From positions 5,146,001 to 5,210,000 of the forward strand of contig NC_045148.1 in assembly GCF_008831285.2 (NCBI RefSeq): a stretch of DNA of 64,000 nt. The letters are read 5' to 3'. The translations under genes were made by a program, and so were the position numbers. This DNA is from Nymphaea colorata. Its lineage: Eukaryota; Streptophyta; Magnoliopsida; Nymphaeales; Nymphaeaceae. Positions 60,418 to 64,000 of this stretch are shown here, piece after piece. The notes under the pieces were generated by a model. The model was not told where the DNA came from. It ran no database searches and saw only the letters and a list, made by a program, of their open reading frames with translations. Position 1 is the stretch's first letter, and each line of letters opens with the position of its first letter.

Positions 60418-60492
60418 AGAGATAGGACTCGACTCGTTGGTACGAGTTCTGACTGTTACTGCCACCTTTAACAGGGCTAAACAGATCAAGGA
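60418..60492. repeat. Conserved GTCGGTACGAG-type block, copy-2 counterpart
   Basis: Same block as at 40,866, with the central CG changed to TG (GTTGGTACGAG). It lies inside segmental copy 2. Confidence 0.55.
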
Positions 60493-61751
60493 CTAGATTA
60501 AGTGTTTAAGGTCCCAAAGTGGGATCATCATCAAAACTAAATGCAAAGAAGGCCCTGACTTTTTAAATAAGAGTATTTAGAATTCTAAGTGGATCATCAA
60601 TATTGGAGAGCATAAGCTGAAAATTCTTGAATCAAATAACATAGTGCATGATCTATGTCATAATAGACCCAAGCAAGATTTAAATCCTAAGTCTAATATG
60701 AATGCATGCAAAACTAGATTCTTTATATAATCGAGATCAAGTTTCTAAGTTTGGGATGTGGACCTAGGAATATTTTGATTCAAAATTCATATCCAAATAT
60801 TTAGTAAGAATAGTCCAAACATTCAATATTTGATCCAAATATAGGGTTTAGGTTTAGGGTTATTCTAATAGAGTATGAAGTTCAAATCCTAAGCTGAGGG
60901 CAGATCCAATTCATAAATGAATCTTTAATTCAAAATTCATAATCTAAATTCAAAATGAGGTATAACGTTATAATTTCAGGGTTTAGATTCTAAAATCCAG
61001 AATAAGCATTTCAAATATTGATTCAAATTGTCATATAATCCAAAAGATTGATATGAAATTCAAATCAAGAATCCAATTCTTATTAGGTCTGAATTCAATA
61101 ATCTGATTCTTCTAATGCAAGTTGTATCCAAATCCGATCTCATATTTAAATATCAAATTTGATATTTAAATACAATTCTTCCAAGATCCCCACGTCTAGC
61201 CTTATTATGGTTTGGCTCAAACTTGGCTAGGGTTTGAGTCTAACTTGACTAAGGTTTCGTTTTAGTCTAACGAGAGTATAGATGTATAACATCGAAGGTT
61301 CAAAGTTGGGTACAAAATCGTGGACTCAATATTTGGTCTTGGTTAAAATATTGAGAGAATGGTTTAATACTATGGATTAGATACCAATTACGAATGCATC
61401 TAGGTTTTATAAAAATCATGTTTGAAATGGCTAGTTTGAAAATATGCATTTGAAAACTACAATTCTGAATTCTGTATTTTTCATATAATCAACTTAAGTA
61501 CACATATGGGATATCGCTGCAAATGTATAGTTGCTGACCTTAACTTGCTTAATATGAAACCTAAATGTATGTGTATTTATGAAATCAATGAATGCATTAC
61601 GAAAGAAGGCTATATGAATGCACATAACTAACCACATTATTGAAAATAAAACTAACAAAACAAATATATATGCATGAATGACTGTTTGCATCCCAAAATA
61701 TTGGTTGGTTTTGGAGTGCTCCAGAAAAATGAGGTTTTTGTTTTGAAAGAG

Positions 61752-61830
61752 GAAAGAAAGGGACTCGCCCGTCGGTACGAGGATCGACCGTTCCCGGCGC
61801 CTTTACCGGGGGTAATCAATCCAAGGGCTA
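61752..61830. repeat. Conserved GTCGGTACGAG block, third occurrence outside the duplication
   Basis: GGGACTCGCCCGTCGGTACG, then GATCGACCGTTCCCGGCGCC and TTTACCGGGGGTAATCAATC. It is clearly related to the two blocks inside the duplication and is the most GC-rich and least decayed. It starts about 70 bases after copy 2 ends. CTCG/CGAG and CCCGG/CCGGG could form hairpins. Confidence 0.6.
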
Positions 61831-61831
61831 T

Positions 61832-63370
61832 GTTTATCATTGATGCATTTCGTTTTAACTTAAACATCTTTTTGATTCTATATGCGGTATAGAAAATATT
61901 GAAGGTTTGAAGTTTCAAACTTTTGAAAAGGTTCCTGAAGAGTTGCTTGAAAATGTGAAATATTTTGAGGAAAAAGTGGAACTAGTAAATATCATTTGAG
62001 AAGCTTGTGAAATCATTTTGAAATTACTTTAATGTTCTCTTAAGACTTTAAGTAGGTTTGAGATTTTGCTCTAATTCGATTACCACCTAGCTAGAGCTCC
62101 ATCTCTTCTTGCTTAAGTTCTTTTGGAGAGGTGTTTGTGATCATAAGTGAAATAAAGTGGGTGAGAATGCATGGATGCATTTACCCTATATGATTGAAAT
62201 AATGTAAAACATTCCTACCACAACATTCATCTAAAGTCATTCCTACCACAACATACATCTAAGATTTTTGTTTTTGTAAATATGTAAATATCATATATAT
62301 GAAGGAAAAGTTTTTGAAAATGGATTGATATTGTAGACCGTCAAGCATGATTCCAACATTGAGTCATTACTTGGTTTGTGGTCTTAATGAAGTTGATAAA
62401 TAGAAAGTTCGTGAGAGGAGAATGTTAAGAAGAATACAAGAGATAAAAGCACTCTTATGAAAAGACAGAGAAAGACATGCATACATGTGTACATACCATA
62501 ACATATACACATATATGAAAGCTTAAGAGAAAAAGATGTATTGATTTGAAGAAAAAGAGAGATTTTAGAGGAAAAGAAAAATATCATACGTATATATGGG
62601 GATGAGAAATTTTATAAGAGAAGATATTTGTCTTGAAAAGAGGAATAAATATTTGAAAGAGAGGAAATGGAGCACATGTACATACGTATTCATGCACATA
62701 TGAAAATTTATAAAATGGAAAGTGAAAGCATAGAGAGAGAAAGATGGGGGGTCATCATGTTGGCATTGATGTATATAACATGTATATACATCCATACCTT
62801 CATAAGATTAGAAATAAAGGAACAACTTAAAATTACCAACTTCAAGTTTAATGTGGGCCGGAGGGGAGCTTGGACTCATGCAAGAGTTTAAGCTAAGTCC
62901 CTAAGGCCATATTAGAAGGTTCCTTTTGAAAATATTTTCGAAAATATGATTTATATAAGCATAAAATGTTATTATTTAGTTTGTTGTAAGAGATATATTT
63001 TTTCCACCGTTGGGTATGGAAGAAAACAAGCAACATAACGAGACACTCATTAGGGTTCCTAATGGGATGATTAATAAGGAAATTAGCGCAAAATGACATG
63101 CAAATGCATATTAACATGTACATTTTCGTGAGGGTATATCTCGGGTTGGAGAAGTCTTAACCTTAAAAATTAATATAAAATAAAGAGTCCCCAAACCACA
63201 CTCTCATTCTCACCATACATTCACATATAAGTAGCAAGCCAAACAACTATGCATGGATAATATATAGACAACATTCAAGGAAGGAAAGAGAGAAAGAGGA
63301 TGATAGAAAGTACAAGGTTCAATTAGAAGGGACGACATGATATAACTATGAAATGATATGTCACCTCATA
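61832..63370. other. Non-genic AT-rich interval
   Basis: No gene is supported. A 29-bp tandem pair (CATTCCTACCACAACAT-CATCTAA) lies at about 62,211-62,268. Short open frames on both strands have no recognisable domain. Confidence 0.5.
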
Positions 63371-64000
63371 TTCTCATGTTCCCGGTGCACTTGAGTATAG
63401 CCTCTTGACTCTAAAATAGAGATTGAAAGCTATCTCCTTTGGCCATGGGGAAATAAGAAATAGAGAAAAATAAGAGGAAGCAAAAGAACAACAAGAATGT
63501 ATTCATGAAAAGAAAGAACATGATTAAAATGAAAGATCAACTCATCTTTCCATGCTCCCGGTGCACTTGAGCATAGCCTCCTATTTTTAAAAAGAGATTG
63601 AGTGCTACCTCCTTTAGCCATGGGGAGATGAAGATGAGGAGAAAATGTAGAAAGAAAAATAATACTATATTTAATAAAGGAGAGCATGATTCAATAATGA
63701 AATGAAAGATCCTCTCATCTTTTCATGCTCCCAATGCACTTGAGCATAGCCTCTTGTCTCTAAAAAGAGATTGAGTGCTATCTCCTTTGGCCATGGGAAG
63801 ATGAAGATGAGAAAAGAAAATAACAACAAGTCTATATTGAAGAAAGGAAATAATAATAACAACGATAATATATTCATGAAGGGAAAGAACAACAACAACA
63901 AGAATACTTGAAAAGAGCATGATTTAATCATAAAATAAAATATCATCTCATCTTCTCATGCTCTCGGTGCACTTGAGCATAGTCTCTTGTCTCTAAAAAG
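63371..64000. repeat. Tandem array, 175-230-bp units, running off the window
   Basis: Four units are marked by CGGTGCACTTGAGCATAGCC or variants at about 63,383, 63,560, 63,733 and 63,966 (spacings 176, 173 and 233). Each continues with TCTCTAAAAAGAGATTGAGT, CTATCTCCTTTGGCCATGGG and a purine-rich AAGAAAGAA / AACAACAA filler of variable length. The last unit is cut by the window end. The open frames on the minus strand here are products of the repeat. Confidence 0.9.

Larger units (their letters stand above)
46107..61681. repeat. Segmental duplication, copy 2
   Basis: Direct counterpart of 21,178-42,166, with the same order and orientation of the SABATH gene, CACTA relic, prolyl 4-hydroxylase relic, MITE-like block and second CACTA relic. 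It is about 5.4 kb shorter. The main differences are a 5.3-kb segment replaced by a small LTR remnant (about 55,329-55,692), a 325-bp deletion near 58,790, shorter AT tracts, and one unit in place of two at the SABATH 3' end. Confidence 0.93.

Noticed and set aside
60844-60865. Telomere-like TTTAGGG phrases
   Set aside because: Only about two and a half units, and the copy-1 counterpart is already different. This is expected by chance in such AT-rich, GGTT-containing text.
63430-63946. Overlapping minus-strand open frames with repeated Leu/Phe-rich text
   Set aside because: They are products of the tandem array, in different frames of the same repeated core.
63371-64000. CRISPR-like regular repeats
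   Set aside because: The units are long, degenerate and unevenly spaced, and the host is clearly a plant. It is an ordinary tandem array.

Overview
The window is nuclear DNA from a flowering plant. The evidence is spliced genes with GT-AG introns, a plant-type mitochondrial glycine decarboxylase H protein, a plant-specific SABATH methyltransferase, a style cell-cycle inhibitor (SCI1) gene, CACTA transposon relics with plant-only domains, tRNA-derived SINEs and long AT and GA microsatellites. The species cannot be fixed from the sequence.

Layout. 1-5,500: AT-rich non-genic DNA with a broken DUF4283 / zinc-knuckle (LINE ORF1-like) relic at about 600-960. 5,800-10,413 (+): an intact four-exon H-protein gene (GDCSH) with a visible TATA box. 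10,414-13,900: intergenic DNA with several local tandem duplications. 13,909-18,322 (-): an intact four-exon SCI1-like gene whose four exons join in frame to 155 residues. It converges on GDCSH, and its long third intron holds two MITE-like elements. 18,400-21,180: intergenic.

The right two thirds are dominated by a direct segmental duplication. Copy 1 is about 21,178-42,166 and copy 2 is about 46,107-61,681, separated by about 3.9 kb. Both copies carry, in the same order: a SABATH methyltransferase (-), a degraded CACTA transposon (+), a prolyl 4-hydroxylase exon relic (+), a low-complexity MITE-like block, a second CACTA TNPA-type relic (-) and a long AT-rich tail. In copy 1 the SABATH exons are open and join in frame (about 368 residues in the model). 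In copy 2 the same exons carry two premature stops and a lost start codon, so the pair is one apparently intact gene and one pseudogene. Copy 2 lacks about 5.3 kb that is present in copy 1 (about 30,535-35,812) and has instead a small LTR plus a tRNA-Met primer-binding site (TRIM-like). 

The spacer between the copies ends with a SINE and two tandem 313-bp units related to the CACTA interior, directly at the left breakpoint of copy 2. The right edge (63,370-64,000) enters a tandem array with about 175-230 bp spacing that runs out of the window. The intact genes are functionally unrelated: photorespiratory glycine cleavage, cell-cycle control and small-molecule carboxyl methylation. No new gene system was found. 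The main interest is the birth and death of a duplicated methyltransferase within a transposon-rich segmental duplication.
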